A stretch of DNA of 16,735 nt from Pseudomonadota bacterium. GTDB taxonomy: Bacteria; Pseudomonadota; Alphaproteobacteria; Sphingomonadales; Sphingomonadaceae. The stretch covers positions 1-16,735 of the forward strand of contig JAFAEG010000098.1 of the NCBI GenBank assembly GCA_023424095.1, written 5' to 3'. A model generated the notes under the pieces. That model saw nothing but the letters and a program-made list of their open reading frames with translations. It was not told where the DNA came from and searched no databases. The position numbers and the translations under genes were made by a program. Positions 7,436 to 13,790 of the stretch are shown piece after piece (the first letter of the stretch is position 1; every line of letters starts with the position of its first letter).

Positions 7436-7750
7436 CTAGCGCTTCAGCAGCCGCGTCCATCTGGCCAGCACGAACAGCACGAACGGCCAGAAGCAGGTGT
7501 TCCACAAATCGTGCCAGCTCGCCGCCCAGAAGGGCTGCTGGTCCGGCCGCAGCCGTTCAAACAGGTCCCAGATCTCCCCGGCGATCGCCACCAGGAAGGT
7601 CGCCGCGAGCGGTCGCCAGTCGCGGAGCGGCAACCGGAACAGGATCGCCGCGAGCAGGAACACGGTCAGCCCGACATAGATGTGCAGCGCGTCGCGGCTC
7701 AGCCCGAGCAGCTCCACCGCCCACGTCTTAGCGTCCTGAAACGGCCCCAT
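7436..7750 (-). CDS. Small three-helix membrane protein, function unknown
   Basis: The 104-residue protein has three likely membrane segments at about 22-40 (LHIYVGLTVFLLAAILF), 46-64 (RPLAATFLVAIAGEIWDLF) and 80-97 (HDLWNTCFWPFVLFVLARW). It has charged residues within or next to the helices (GEIWD, HDLWN). The His-x-Tyr in helix 1, Glu/Asp in helix 2 and HDLWN before helix 3 recall the general look of VanZ-like proteins, but I cannot assign it. The ATG at 7750 has only a weak AGTAGG upstream. It is divergent from the tRNA-Arg gene and convergent with the DUF3617-like gene. Confidence 0.75.
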   Translation of the reverse strand: MGPFQDAKTWAVELLGLSRDALHIYVGLTVFLLAAILFRLPLRDWRPLAATFLVAIAGEIWDLFERLRPDQQPFWAASWHDLWNTCFWPFVLFVLARWTRLLKR

Positions 7751-7831
7751 CGCCTACTCGCCAGCCTGCTGAATCATCCCCCCGGCATAGTGTTCCGCCC
7801 GGCGGCAAAGCAAGCTACACGGCCCGGACGC

Positions 7832-7908
7832 GCGCCCGTAGCTCAGCTGGATAGAGCACGAGACTTCTAATCTTGAGGCCGCAGGTTCGACTCCTGCCGG
7901 GCGCGCCA
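7832..7908 (+). tRNA. tRNA-Arg (anticodon TCT)
   Basis: The 77-base sequence folds into a cloverleaf. The acceptor stem is GCGCCCG/CGGGCGC with discriminator G and encoded CCA. The D arm is GCTC...GAGC, the anticodon stem CGAGA/TCTTG around loop CTTCTAA (anticodon TCT, reading AGA/AGG), and the T stem GCAGG/CCTGC around TTCGACT. All stems pair. It lies alone between the small membrane-protein gene and a hairpin-rich spacer. Confidence 0.97.
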
Positions 7909-7923
7909 ATCACGCAGCGCCAA

Positions 7924-7961
7924 GCGCAAGGCGAACGAAGCGCAGCGCGTGAGCCTTGCGC
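7924..7961. terminator. Inverted repeat downstream of tRNA-Arg
   Basis: GCGCAAGGC (7924-7932) and GCCTTGCGC (7953-7961) form a perfect 9-bp stem around a 20-base loop, 15 bases after the tRNA end. No T-run follows. It may be a tRNA 3' processing or termination structure, or part of a repeat element. Confidence 0.4.
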
Positions 7962-8012
7962 GAGAGCCGCGCAGTGACGGACGGCCTGCGCCCAAAGGGC
8001 GACAGGACCGAC

Positions 8013-8033
8013 GGCGCGAATTCACTTCGCGCC
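8013..8033. terminator. Strong hairpin 3' of the GGDEF-EAL gene
   Basis: GGCGCGAA (8013-8020), loop TTCAC, TTCGCGCC (8026-8033): a perfect 8-bp stem with a 5-base loop, 19 bases beyond the stop of the minus-strand gene. It sits between that gene and the convergent tRNA, so a bidirectional terminator is plausible, although no T-run is present. Confidence 0.5.
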
Positions 8034-8052
8034 GCTGCCGCCGCCGATCCCC

Positions 8053-10233
8053 TTACGCCCCGACCCGCGCCCGAACTTCCACCAGCCCGAACTTCTCCGC
8101 GAACAGGTCCGCCGCCATCGGCCGGCCGAACAGATAGCCCTGGCCTTCCTCGCAGCCCTGCCCGCGCAGGAAAATGCGCTGCGCCTCGGTCTCGATCCCC
8201 TCGGCGATGACCTGGAGGTCCATCTGGTGCGACAGATCGATCAGCGAGGTCACGATCGCCCGGTCGTGCGGTGAATCCTGCATCGCCTGGACGAAGCTCT
8301 TGTCGATCTTCAGGTGGCTGATCGGATAGTTTTTCAGCAGGTTCAGCGAGGCGTAGCCGGTGCCGAAATCGTCGAACGCCAAAGCGACGCCAAGCGCCCG
8401 GATCGCTTCGAGCTGCGGCAGGACGAGCGCGACCCGGTCCAGCACGATATTCTCGGTGATCTCCAGCTTCAGCGCGGATGCGGGCAAATCATGGCGGACG
8501 AGCGTTTCCGCCACCAACGCCGGCAGATCGTCGGCGCGGAACTGAGCCGCGAACAGATTCACGCTGATCCGGAAAGTGGGGTCGGCCTGCCGCCAAATCC
8601 GCGCCTGCGCACAGGCCTGATCCAGCACCCAGGCGCCGACCGTGGCGGCGAGCGGCCCGCCTTCCAGCGCGGGAAGGAAGGCGCTGGGCGGCAGCAGATG
8701 GCGGATCGGATGCTGCCAGCGAATGAGCGCCTCCGCTCCCTCCAGAGCGCCGTCAGCCAGCCGCACCAGTGGCTGATAATGAAGCCGCAATTCGTCCCGC
8801 TCGACCGCGCGGTGAAGCTCGGCATCGTACATCCGCCGCGCCACCGCTTCGGCGCGCAGGGTCGGCATGTAGAGCAGCCAGCGGCCGCGCCCGCCGGTCT
8901 TGGCCTGGAACAGCGCCAGATCGGCGCTACCCAGCAGCATTTCGACCGTCTCGCCATGCTGCGGCGCGAGCGCGAGCCCGCAACTGCCGGCGATGCGGAT
9001 TTCGTGCCCGTCGACAAGGATCGGCCGGGCGATTGCGGCGATCACCTCCTCGGCCATCGCCGCCACCCGCAGCGGGTCGCCGATTCCAGGCAGCAGGATC
9101 GCGAATTCGTCGCCGCCGACCCGCGCCACCGTCGCGTCGGCCGGAACGGCCTCGACCAGTTTCAGCCCGGTTTCCTGCAGGATCGCGTCGCCGACCGCGT
9201 GGCCGAGCGTGTCGTTGACGTCCTTGAAGCCATCCAGATCGATCGTGATCATCGCCGCCGGACCCTTGCCCTGCAGCGCCGCGGCGCCTTTCGTGTGGAG
9301 CAGGTTGCGATTGGCGAGCCCGGTCAGGCTGTCGAAATTGGCGAGCTGGTGAAGGGCATCGGCCTGCTCCACCCGATCGGTCACGTCCTGCACGATCGCG
9401 CCGAAATGCAGTTCGTCGCCCAGCCGCCAGTGCGACCAGGACAGTTCGGCGGGAAACAGGCTGCCATCCTTGCGCCGGGCGGTCAGCCGACTGGTCTCCT
9501 TGGTCGGCGGCGCGCCGCCGCCCAGCACGCGGGCCATCGCCTCCTGCACCCGGGCCAGTTCGTGATCGGGGATCAGCAGGGCGATGTCGCGCGCCAGCGC
9601 CTCGCCGGCGGCATAGCCGAACATGTCGACCGCGGCCGGGTTCCAGGCGGTGATCCGGCGCTCCGTGTCGAAGCAGATGACCGCATAAGGCGAGGTCGCC
9701 GCGATCGCCGCGAATTCGGACGGCGCGCCGTCATTCGCGACCGCCAGCCGGCGCAGCTCGAGCTTTTCCGACGCCATCCGGCCCAGATCCCTCAGCCGGG
9801 TGCGATCCTCCTGGCCGAAGCCCGCGCGAGGCTCGGAATCGATGATGCACAAGGCACCCAAAGCGTGGCCGGACGGCGAGCGCAACGGCACGCCCGCATA
9901 GAAGCGAACATTTCCGCCCTGGACGAGCGGATTGTCGTGAAAGCGCGGGTCGATGCGCGCGTCCTCGACGACCATCACCTCGTCCTGGGTGATTGCATGC
10001 GCGCAGAACGAAACGTCGCGCCCCATATCGCAATCGCCGATGCCGGCGCTTGCGGCGAAGAAGACATGATCGCTGCCGATCATGTTCGCGGCCGCGGCGG
10101 GCACGCCGAACAGGCGGACCGCGATGTCGACGATCGGGTCCAGGCTCGGCACCGCAATTCCGGCGCTCAAGCCATGTTCGGCAAGCGCATTCAGTCGGCC
10201 TTCTTCATCCGGGATGGCGCTCGGACATCGCAT
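8053..10233 (-). CDS. GAF-PAS-GGDEF-EAL cyclic-di-GMP signalling protein
   Basis: The 726-residue protein has no membrane segment or signal peptide, so it is probably cytosolic. Domain order: GAF (about 25-165), PAS (about 175-290, with ITAWNPAAVDMFGY and the following VTDRVEQ linker), GGDEF (about 296-455) and EAL (about 468-715). The cyclase motif GGDEF (373-377) is intact. The phosphodiesterase residues are also intact: EAL at 501-503, N559, the EITE motif at 591-594, DDFGTGYAS from 621, KIDKSF from 642 and AEGIET at 677-682. The RxxD inhibitory site normally nine residues before GGDEF is absent (Pro and Ala occupy its end positions). Net activity cannot be called, but the complete EAL set favours phosphodiesterase activity, perhaps tuned by GTP binding to GGDEF. 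GGGGAG at about six bases fixes the start at 10233. It is divergent from the DUF2459-like gene. Confidence 0.93.
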   Translation of the reverse strand: MRCPSAIPDEEGRLNALAEHGLSAGIAVPSLDPIVDIAVRLFGVPAAAANMIGSDHVFFAASAGIGDCDMGRDVSFCAHAITQDEVMVVEDARIDPRFHDNPLVQGGNVRFYAGVPLRSPSGHALGALCIIDSEPRAGFGQEDRTRLRDLGRMASEKLELRRLAVANDGAPSEFAAIAATSPYAVICFDTERRITAWNPAAVDMFGYAAGEALARDIALLIPDHELARVQEAMARVLGGGAPPTKETSRLTARRKDGSLFPAELSWSHWRLGDELHFGAIVQDVTDRVEQADALHQLANFDSLTGLANRNLLHTKGAAALQGKGPAAMITIDLDGFKDVNDTLGHAVGDAILQETGLKLVEAVPADATVARVGGDEFAILLPGIGDPLRVAAMAEEVIAAIARPILVDGHEIRIAGSCGLALAPQHGETVEMLLGSADLALFQAKTGGRGRWLLYMPTLRAEAVARRMYDAELHRAVERDELRLHYQPLVRLADGALEGAEALIRWQHPIRHLLPPSAFLPALEGGPLAATVGAWVLDQACAQARIWRQADPTFRISVNLFAAQFRADDLPALVAETLVRHDLPASALKLEITENIVLDRVALVLPQLEAIRALGVALAFDDFGTGYASLNLLKNYPISHLKIDKSFVQAMQDSPHDRAIVTSLIDLSHQMDLQVIAEGIETEAQRIFLRGQGCEEGQGYLFGRPMAADLFAEKFGLVEVRARVGA

Positions 10234-10291
10234 GAATTTCTCTCCCCACCTCGGCGGTTAGGGCGGAAGGCCTAAAAAAATCTAACAATGG

Positions 10292-10304
10292 CACCAATTT
10301 GGTG
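10292..10304. promoter_or_regulatory. Palindrome in the divergent GGDEF-EAL / DUF2459 spacer
   Basis: CACCAA-T-TTGGTG is a perfect 6-bp inverted repeat around one base. It follows a run of seven A and an AT-rich stretch, the most AT-rich short segment in this part of the window. The position between two divergent genes fits a promoter/operator region. No known regulator motif is recognised. Confidence 0.35.
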
Positions 10305-11051
10305 ATTATTCTCGCGGGCTGGGCCGGCGGGCGGCGCGGATCACCCGTTTCGGCCGCCCGTCCGGGGGGAAACGCCCTGCTCATTCTGCGCAAGCTGCTG
10401 GCGCTTCTCGTCGCGATCCTGCTGGCCGTTCCGCTCGCTTACGCCGCCGCCGCCCTCATCCTCGGCCTCATGCCCGCCAATGCCGGCTGGCGCGAGCCGC
10501 CGGACGGCATCACCATCTTCGTCAGCTCAAACGGCGTCCATACCGGCCTCGGCCTGCCGCTCGTCACCGAAGAGATGGACTGGCGCCCGCTCGTTCCGGC
10601 CAGCCATTTGCGCGACCCGGCCATCGCCGCGACCCACATCTTCATCGGCTACGGCCACCGCGATTTCTATCTGAACACACCGAGCTGGGGCCAGCTCTCG
10701 CTCGCCACCGCCGCCAACGCGGCCTTCGGCGACGGCCCGGCCTTGCTCCATGTCGAGCATGAAGTCGCCCCTGCCGAAACGCCCGACAACAAGGCGATCA
10801 CCCTCACCCGCGCCCAATATCGGCGCCTCGTCGCCCACCTCCTGCCCGGCTTCCGCCGCGACGACGCGGGCAACAGCTTGCCTCTGCTCGGCCGCGGCTA
10901 CGGCCCGCACGACGTCTTCTACGAGGCGAATGGCGGCTTCAACGCGCTCTACAATTGCAACGAATGGACCGGCCGCGCCCTCCGCGCCGCCGGCGTCCGC
11001 ATGGGGCTGTGGACCCCCACCGCGCAGAGCGTGATGTGGCGCCTGCCCTGA
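10299..11051 (+). CDS. DUF2459 / TIGR02117-family membrane-anchored protein
   Basis: The frame gives up to 250 residues with a single N-terminal membrane anchor (LLALLVAILLAVPLAYAAAA) and an exported domain. That domain carries the family hallmarks FVSSNGVHTGLGLPL (His81), IGYGHRDFY (His120) and YNCNEWTGRAL (Cys220). DUF2459 has no proven function. The start is unclear. The first start-type codons, TTG 10299 and GTG 10302, have no ribosome binding site and lie inside a palindrome. The next ATG (10470) would remove the anchor. A strong GGGGGGA at 10364-10370 sits six bases before a CTG at 10377, which would give a natural LLILRKLLALL signal anchor, so initiation at that CTG is possible. Its 3' end is convergent with the next gene, 18 bp apart. 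Confidence 0.82.
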   Translation: MVIILAGWAGGRRGSPVSAARPGGNALLILRKLLALLVAILLAVPLAYAAAALILGLMPANAGWREPPDGITIFVSSNGVHTGLGLPLVTEEMDWRPLVPASHLRDPAIAATHIFIGYGHRDFYLNTPSWGQLSLATAANAAFGDGPALLHVEHEVAPAETPDNKAITLTRAQYRRLVAHLLPGFRRDDAGNSLPLLGRGYGPHDVFYEANGGFNALYNCNEWTGRALRAAGVRMGLWTPTAQSVMWRLP

Positions 11052-11069
11052 GGCCGTGCCACCCTCGGC

Positions 11070-11522
11070 TCAGTCGATCAGCACGATCTGGTCCGGGTCC
11101 GTCACTTCGACCTGGGTTTGATAATAATAAAGCCCGGTGTCGCGGCCCTGGCTGAAGAAGGTGATGCGGGTGCGCATGGCGCGGCCGCGCACCTGCACGG
11201 TCCGGCCGCGGAAGACGGTCTCGGGATTTTCCGCAAAGCGCTCGGCAAAGGCGAACACCACGTGCCGCGCGATGGCGATGTTCAGGCTGCGCTGGTCGCG
11301 ATAATCCAGCTCCGAATTCAGGAACAGCCGGCCGTGATCCCACCCGGCATTGCGCACCCGCAGGTGGAACAGCCCCGGCACCCCGCGCCCTTCCGCATCC
11401 GCCGCCGCCGCAATCGCCTCCCGCGCACTGTAGATCGGCTCGCGACTGCCGTGGACGGCGGGAGGATCGGCCGGGTGGCCAGCCATGGGCTGAGCGGCAA
11501 GCACCAAATAAAACTTCAGCAT
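11070..11522 (-). CDS. Small exported protein, OB-fold-like, function unknown
   Basis: The 150-residue product has a short hydrophobic N-terminus (MLKFYLVLAAQPMAG), so secretion is likely but the signal is weak. The rest reads as alternating beta strands: GLFHLRVRNAGWDHGRLFLNS, then DYRDQRSLNIAI, then FRGRTVQVRGRAMR and YYYQTQVEVTDPDQIVLID. The GRTVQVRGRA strand and the closing DPDQI resemble nucleic-acid-free OB-fold proteins, but this is a pattern impression. AAGG lies eight bases before the ATG at 11522 and only two bases before the ATG at 11528, so I prefer 11522. It is divergent from the following membrane-protein gene. Confidence 0.7.
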   Translation of the reverse strand: MLKFYLVLAAQPMAGHPADPPAVHGSREPIYSAREAIAAAADAEGRGVPGLFHLRVRNAGWDHGRLFLNSELDYRDQRSLNIAIARHVVFAFAERFAENPETVFRGRTVQVRGRAMRTRITFFSQGRDTGLYYYQTQVEVTDPDQIVLID

Positions 11523-11563
11523 TGACATCGCCTTGGTCTATCGAGCCGACTACATTCATGGAA

Positions 11564-11655
11564 GTCGCTTTCGAGCCGCCGGTGAAGTCTGTATTCGACC
11601 CGTCCAAATAAGTGTGTCGATTACCCCCATTTTGGTGGTGATTAGCTTCCGACCC
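11564..11655 (+). repeat. Possible eroded copies of the TGTCCGC palindromic repeat
   Basis: Within the 221-bp gap 11523-11743, three stretches resemble the left half and loop of the repeat found at 12520-14620: GTCGCTTTCGAGCC (11564-11577), AGTCTGTATTCGACCC (11586-11601) and AGCTTCCGACCC (11644-11655). None has a matching right arm. I see no gene in this gap. Confidence 0.3.
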
Positions 11656-11743
11656 CCGACAAACATGAACGGCCGCCTTCCGCCTATTGCGACACGCATT
11701 GCGCGGGCGGTAAAAGCCCCGAAGGCCCCATGAATGAGCGTCG

Positions 11744-12481
11744 ATGAGCAAAAGCCCCTTTTCGCGCTGGATTCATCGCGGCGATGACCAAAAGTCTCTC
11801 ATGACGCCAAGCGCGCAGATGCGGCGACGAATTTGGCGTTTTCCTGCCCTGCTCTTCGCGCTCTCGGCCGCGATCCTGCTGGCCGGGGCCGCCATCTGGC
11901 TGTGGGTCGGGCTGGGGCCGGCCGAAGGCGAGGCTCCGGCCGAGGTCACTGCGGCAATGTTGGCCGACGGCAGCGCGCCAATGGGCCGCGCCGTCGTGCT
12001 GCGCGGGATTTCGGTTGAGAAAGCCCGCGCGCAGGTGCGCCGGGCGCAAAGGTTGGGTTCGGTGCGGTGGACCTATACCGGCTTCCGCGTCGGCGAGCGG
12101 CGCGACGGGCAGGCGGCTCAAGGGCCGGACACAGCCCCGATCATGCTGTTTACCGCGAAATGGTTGGGGACGATCGCGGCCTCGATCACCAACCGGCCCG
12201 CTTCGGAAACTGTGACCGGCGTGCTGGTGGAGAATGGTTTGCCGGCTGACGCCTATGCGGCTCTGGAGGCCCAGGGCGTCGCCATCGCCCCGCGCCATTA
12301 TGTGATCCAGCTCGGGGAAGATGGCTCTCGAAAAGACTATCTGCGCCTGGTCTGGCTCTGCCTGATTTTCGGTGGCCTGCTCGCCCTCTTCAGCTGCGTC
12401 GTGGCGATCGAGGCTGCGAGAACCCGCCGCTTGCTCGACCAGGTCGAAGCCGGTGTCGAGCCCGAGGAGGCCGACGCCTAG
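11744..12481 (+). CDS. Bitopic membrane protein, function unknown
   Basis: The 245-residue protein has a membrane segment at about 34-57 (PALLFALSAAILLAGAAIWLW), a soluble middle part of roughly 140 residues and a second segment at about 200-224 (LRLVWLCLIFGGLLALFSCVV). A charged cytosolic tail ends GVEPEEADA. With the N-terminus in the cytosol, the middle part would face the periplasm. The middle contains VLRGISVEKARAQVRRAQ and MLFTAKWLGTIAASITNRP, reminiscent of an enzyme-like or sensor loop, but I recognise no family. The start is uncertain: ATG 11744 has no clear ribosome binding site, and ATGs at 11801 and 11819 are also in frame. It is the last gene before the repeat-rich stretch. Confidence 0.65.
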   Translation: MSKSPFSRWIHRGDDQKSLMTPSAQMRRRIWRFPALLFALSAAILLAGAAIWLWVGLGPAEGEAPAEVTAAMLADGSAPMGRAVVLRGISVEKARAQVRRAQRLGSVRWTYTGFRVGERRDGQAAQGPDTAPIMLFTAKWLGTIAASITNRPASETVTGVLVENGLPADAYAALEAQGVAIAPRHYVIQLGEDGSRKDYLRLVWLCLIFGGLLALFSCVVAIEAARTRRLLDQVEAGVEPEEADA

Positions 12482-12519
12482 GAAATGAGTGGACCGTCGG
12501 CTGAGCGCGCACCGGCGGC

Positions 12520-12537
12520 GTCCGGCCCATTGCGGAC
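12520..12537 (+). repeat. Palindromic repeat copy A (shortened)
   Basis: GTCCG (12520-12524) and CGGAC (12533-12537) flank GCCCATTG. The central CTTTCGA part of the consensus is missing. It lies between the genes at 11744 and 12564. Confidence 0.6.
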
Positions 12538-12563
12538 ACTGGCGCATCGGCTACGGTCGCAGC

Positions 12564-12929
12564 ATGGCCGGGATCAAGGTTGCCGCGAATATCGCTGGGT
12601 TCATGGGGCCGTTAGTGGCCATGCTAGTCTGGGCCGCGCCAGCGCATGCCTCGCCTGTCAGGAGCGGCGCAGCGGCATGTGCGCTGGCAAAGACGCGCGT
12701 GGCCACCCACCTTCACCGCACTCGCTCAAGCATCCCCTCTTGCGAGACGCTCCGCGCAACCGACAGCCCGCGAGGCTATTACATTCTGGCGCTCCGTGGC
12801 TGGTGTCGAGAGACCATCTGCGGCAGCACCCTGATCGGCTGGTTCGCTGTGCATAAGCGCACCGGGCGCATATTCGAGTGGGATGTGGGCGAAGACCGGC
12901 TCGGGACGGAGCTTAGGCCTGGTCGTTAG
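12564..12929 (+). CDS. Small exported cysteine-containing protein, function unknown
   Basis: The 121-residue protein has a signal peptide (NIAGFMGPLVAMLVWAAPAHA, cleavage after residue 29). The mature domain has four cysteines (39, 60, 81, 86), likely forming two disulfides. The C-terminal ICGSTLIGWFAVHKRTGRIF followed by EWDVGEDRLG looks like a conserved strand-turn-strand of a small family of orphan proteins in related bacteria; I cannot name it. An open frame extends upstream to 12489 but includes repeat copy A, so ATG 12564, directly before the signal peptide, is chosen. The ribosome binding site is weak. The gene is convergent with the zinc-ribbon gene, with repeat copy B filling the 32-bp gap. 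Confidence 0.6.
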   Translation: MAGIKVAANIAGFMGPLVAMLVWAAPAHASPVRSGAAACALAKTRVATHLHRTRSSIPSCETLRATDSPRGYYILALRGWCRETICGSTLIGWFAVHKRTGRIFEWDVGEDRLGTELRPGR

Positions 12930-12930
12930 T

Positions 12931-12953
12931 TCCGCTTCCGATCCATTGCGGAC
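12931..12953 (+). repeat. Palindromic repeat copy B
   Basis: TCCGC (12931-12935) and GCGGA (12948-12952) flank a 12-base centre related to the consensus. It fills the gap between two convergent stop codons (12929 and 12962) and might serve as a hairpin terminator there. Confidence 0.75.
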
Positions 12954-12961
12954 TTTCCGCG

Positions 12962-13285
12962 CTAGCTAAGGTCGCTACCGACCTCGAGCCCGCAGCTAGA
13001 GCAGATTTTCTCCGGCCATGGCGCTCCCCATGTTTTCGGCATCAACGGCCCGGTGCCCATCCAAGCGCTTTTCCTTTCGTAGGGCGACTTGCCGCACCGT
13101 GGGCATTTCACGGTTGACGAGAGTACCAGCTGACCCACCGCGCTACCGAGGCAGATAGGAATGCCGATGAGGCCCAGAGGCGAGCCGCCGAAAAGGGCGA
13201 TCGGAACTGCGAACAGCAGCGCACCAGTCAAGAAGCCTATCCACGGCAGAGTGAGGCGACGGCGGTATCTTTGTGGGCTGTTCAC
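12962..13285 (-). CDS. Membrane protein with C-terminal zinc ribbon
   Basis: The 107-residue protein starts with two membrane segments (about 13-33, LPWIGFLTGALLFAVPIAL; about 36-57, PLGLIGIPICLGSAVGQLVL). It ends with a zinc-ribbon-like part: CPRCG (Cys61, Cys64) and CSSCG (Cys95, Cys98), with a basic linker between. Such small membrane zinc ribbons are common orphan proteins; the function is unknown. The start is a GTG at 13285 without a clear ribosome binding site. It overlaps the stop of a 38-codon upstream frame (GTGA overlap), which could supply translation by coupling. The gene is bracketed by repeat copies B and C/D. Confidence 0.65.
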   Translation of the reverse strand: MNSPQRYRRRLTLPWIGFLTGALLFAVPIALFGGSPLGLIGIPICLGSAVGQLVLSSTVKCPRCGKSPYERKSAWMGTGPLMPKTWGAPWPEKICSSCGLEVGSDLS

Positions 13286-13398
13286 TTCGGTTTGGGCCAG
13301 TTGAACTGCGCCCGACGTTGGTGATGCCCGAAAGCCCTTTTTGCGGCTTGCTGCGTCTCAGGATGGGCTTCAAAGGCGAAAGCGGCTCGCTTAGGCAT
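13282..13398 (-). CDS. Possible 38-residue leader or mini-protein upstream of zinc-ribbon gene
   Basis: An ATG at 13398 opens a basic 38-residue frame beginning MPKRAAFAFEAHPETQQAAK and ending PKPK. Its TGA overlaps the GTG start of the zinc-ribbon gene. The overlap suggests translational coupling, but no ribosome binding site is seen and the frame could be chance. Confidence 0.25.
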   Translation of the reverse strand: MPKRAAFAFEAHPETQQAAKRAFGHHQRRAQFNWPKPK

Positions 13399-13415
13399 TG
13401 TTGTCTTATGACCGC

Positions 13416-13451
13416 CTGAATGTCCGCTTTCCACCCATTGCGGACATTCAG
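13416..13451 (+). repeat. Palindromic repeat copy C (perfect 12-bp arms)
   Basis: CTGAATGTCCGC (13416-13427) and GCGGACATTCAG (13440-13451) are perfect inverted arms around the 12-base loop TTTCCACCCATT. This is the best-formed copy and is followed directly by copy D. Confidence 0.95.
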
Positions 13452-13485
13452 CGAATGTCTGCCTTTGACCCATTGCGGACATTCG
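13452..13485 (+). repeat. Palindromic repeat copy D
   Basis: CGAATGTCTGC (13452-13462) and GCGGACATTCG (13475-13485) pair with one mismatch around CTTTGACCCATT. It is a direct tandem neighbour of copy C in the same orientation. Confidence 0.92.
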
Positions 13486-13507
13486 TGATGTGGCCCAGGA
13501 TCAAGTG

Positions 13508-13663
13508 ATGAGAGTTGCCTCACTCGGCGGTCTGTTGCTGTTGGCCTGCCTCAGCGGCGGATGCGGAGGCGTCTCGGAGGAGACGTTTTCCTGCCTGATT
13601 AGAACGCCGGATCATTGCGTAGAGGTTATCTGCTTCGAGGAGCCCACGCTTCGTCACCTCTGA
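13508..13663 (+). CDS. Small predicted lipoprotein (51 residues)
   Basis: A short frame starts at ATG 13508 with AGGA seven bases upstream. The product begins MRVASLGGLLLLACLSGGCG: a charged residue, a hydrophobic stretch, and LLAC, which fits a lipobox with Cys14 as the lipidated residue. The mature part of about 37 residues has four more cysteines (19, 29, 37, 42). Outer- or inner-membrane lipoprotein is inferred. The TGA stop (13661-13663) shares its last base with the first base of repeat copy E. The gene lies between repeat copies C/D and E/F/G. Entericidin-like or orphan lipoproteins are possible relatives; no family is recognised. Confidence 0.55.
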   Translation: MRVASLGGLLLLACLSGGCGGVSEETFSCLIRTPDHCVEVICFEEPTLRHL

Positions 13664-13690
13664 TGTCCGCTTTCCACCCATTCCGGACGC
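13663..13690 (+). repeat. Palindromic repeat copy E
   Basis: ATGTCCGC, then TTTCCACCCATT, then CCGGACGC. GTCCG/CGGAC pair. The 28 bases 13664-13691 are identical to 14094-14121 (copy H). Confidence 0.9.
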
Positions 13691-13701
13691 TGGCGGTTGG
13701 G

Positions 13702-13727
13702 TGTCCGAGTTGCACCCATTGCGGACG
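13702..13727 (+). repeat. Palindromic repeat copy F
   Basis: GTCCG (13703-13707) and CGGAC (13722-13726) flank AGTTGCACCCATTG. It is a diverged copy in the same orientation as its neighbours. Confidence 0.82.
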
Positions 13728-13751
13728 TTCCCAGCCGGCGCGGTTGCGAAG

Positions 13752-13776
13752 GTCTGCTTTCGACCCATTGCGGACA
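13752..13776 (+). repeat. Palindromic repeat copy G
   Basis: GTCTGC (13752-13757) and GCGGAC (13770-13775) flank TTTCGACCCATT, the exact loop form of the consensus. One arm mismatch, as in copy D. It ends 15 bases before the stop of the next minus-strand gene. Confidence 0.88.
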
Positions 13777-13790
13777 ATGGCTGCGCCACG

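Noticed and set aside
7346..8210. Plus-strand frames through the small membrane gene, tRNA and downstream spacer
   Set aside because: They run through a tRNA or antisense to a gene with clear membrane helices; composition is Arg/Pro-rich.
8314..10275. 653-codon plus-strand frame antisense to the GGDEF-EAL gene
   Set aside because: Same shadow effect; the opposite strand encodes four intact domains with all catalytic motifs.
12485..12856. 123-codon plus-strand frame overlapping the 12564 gene
   Set aside because: No signal peptide or domain; the 12564 frame has a clear signal sequence and patterned cysteines.
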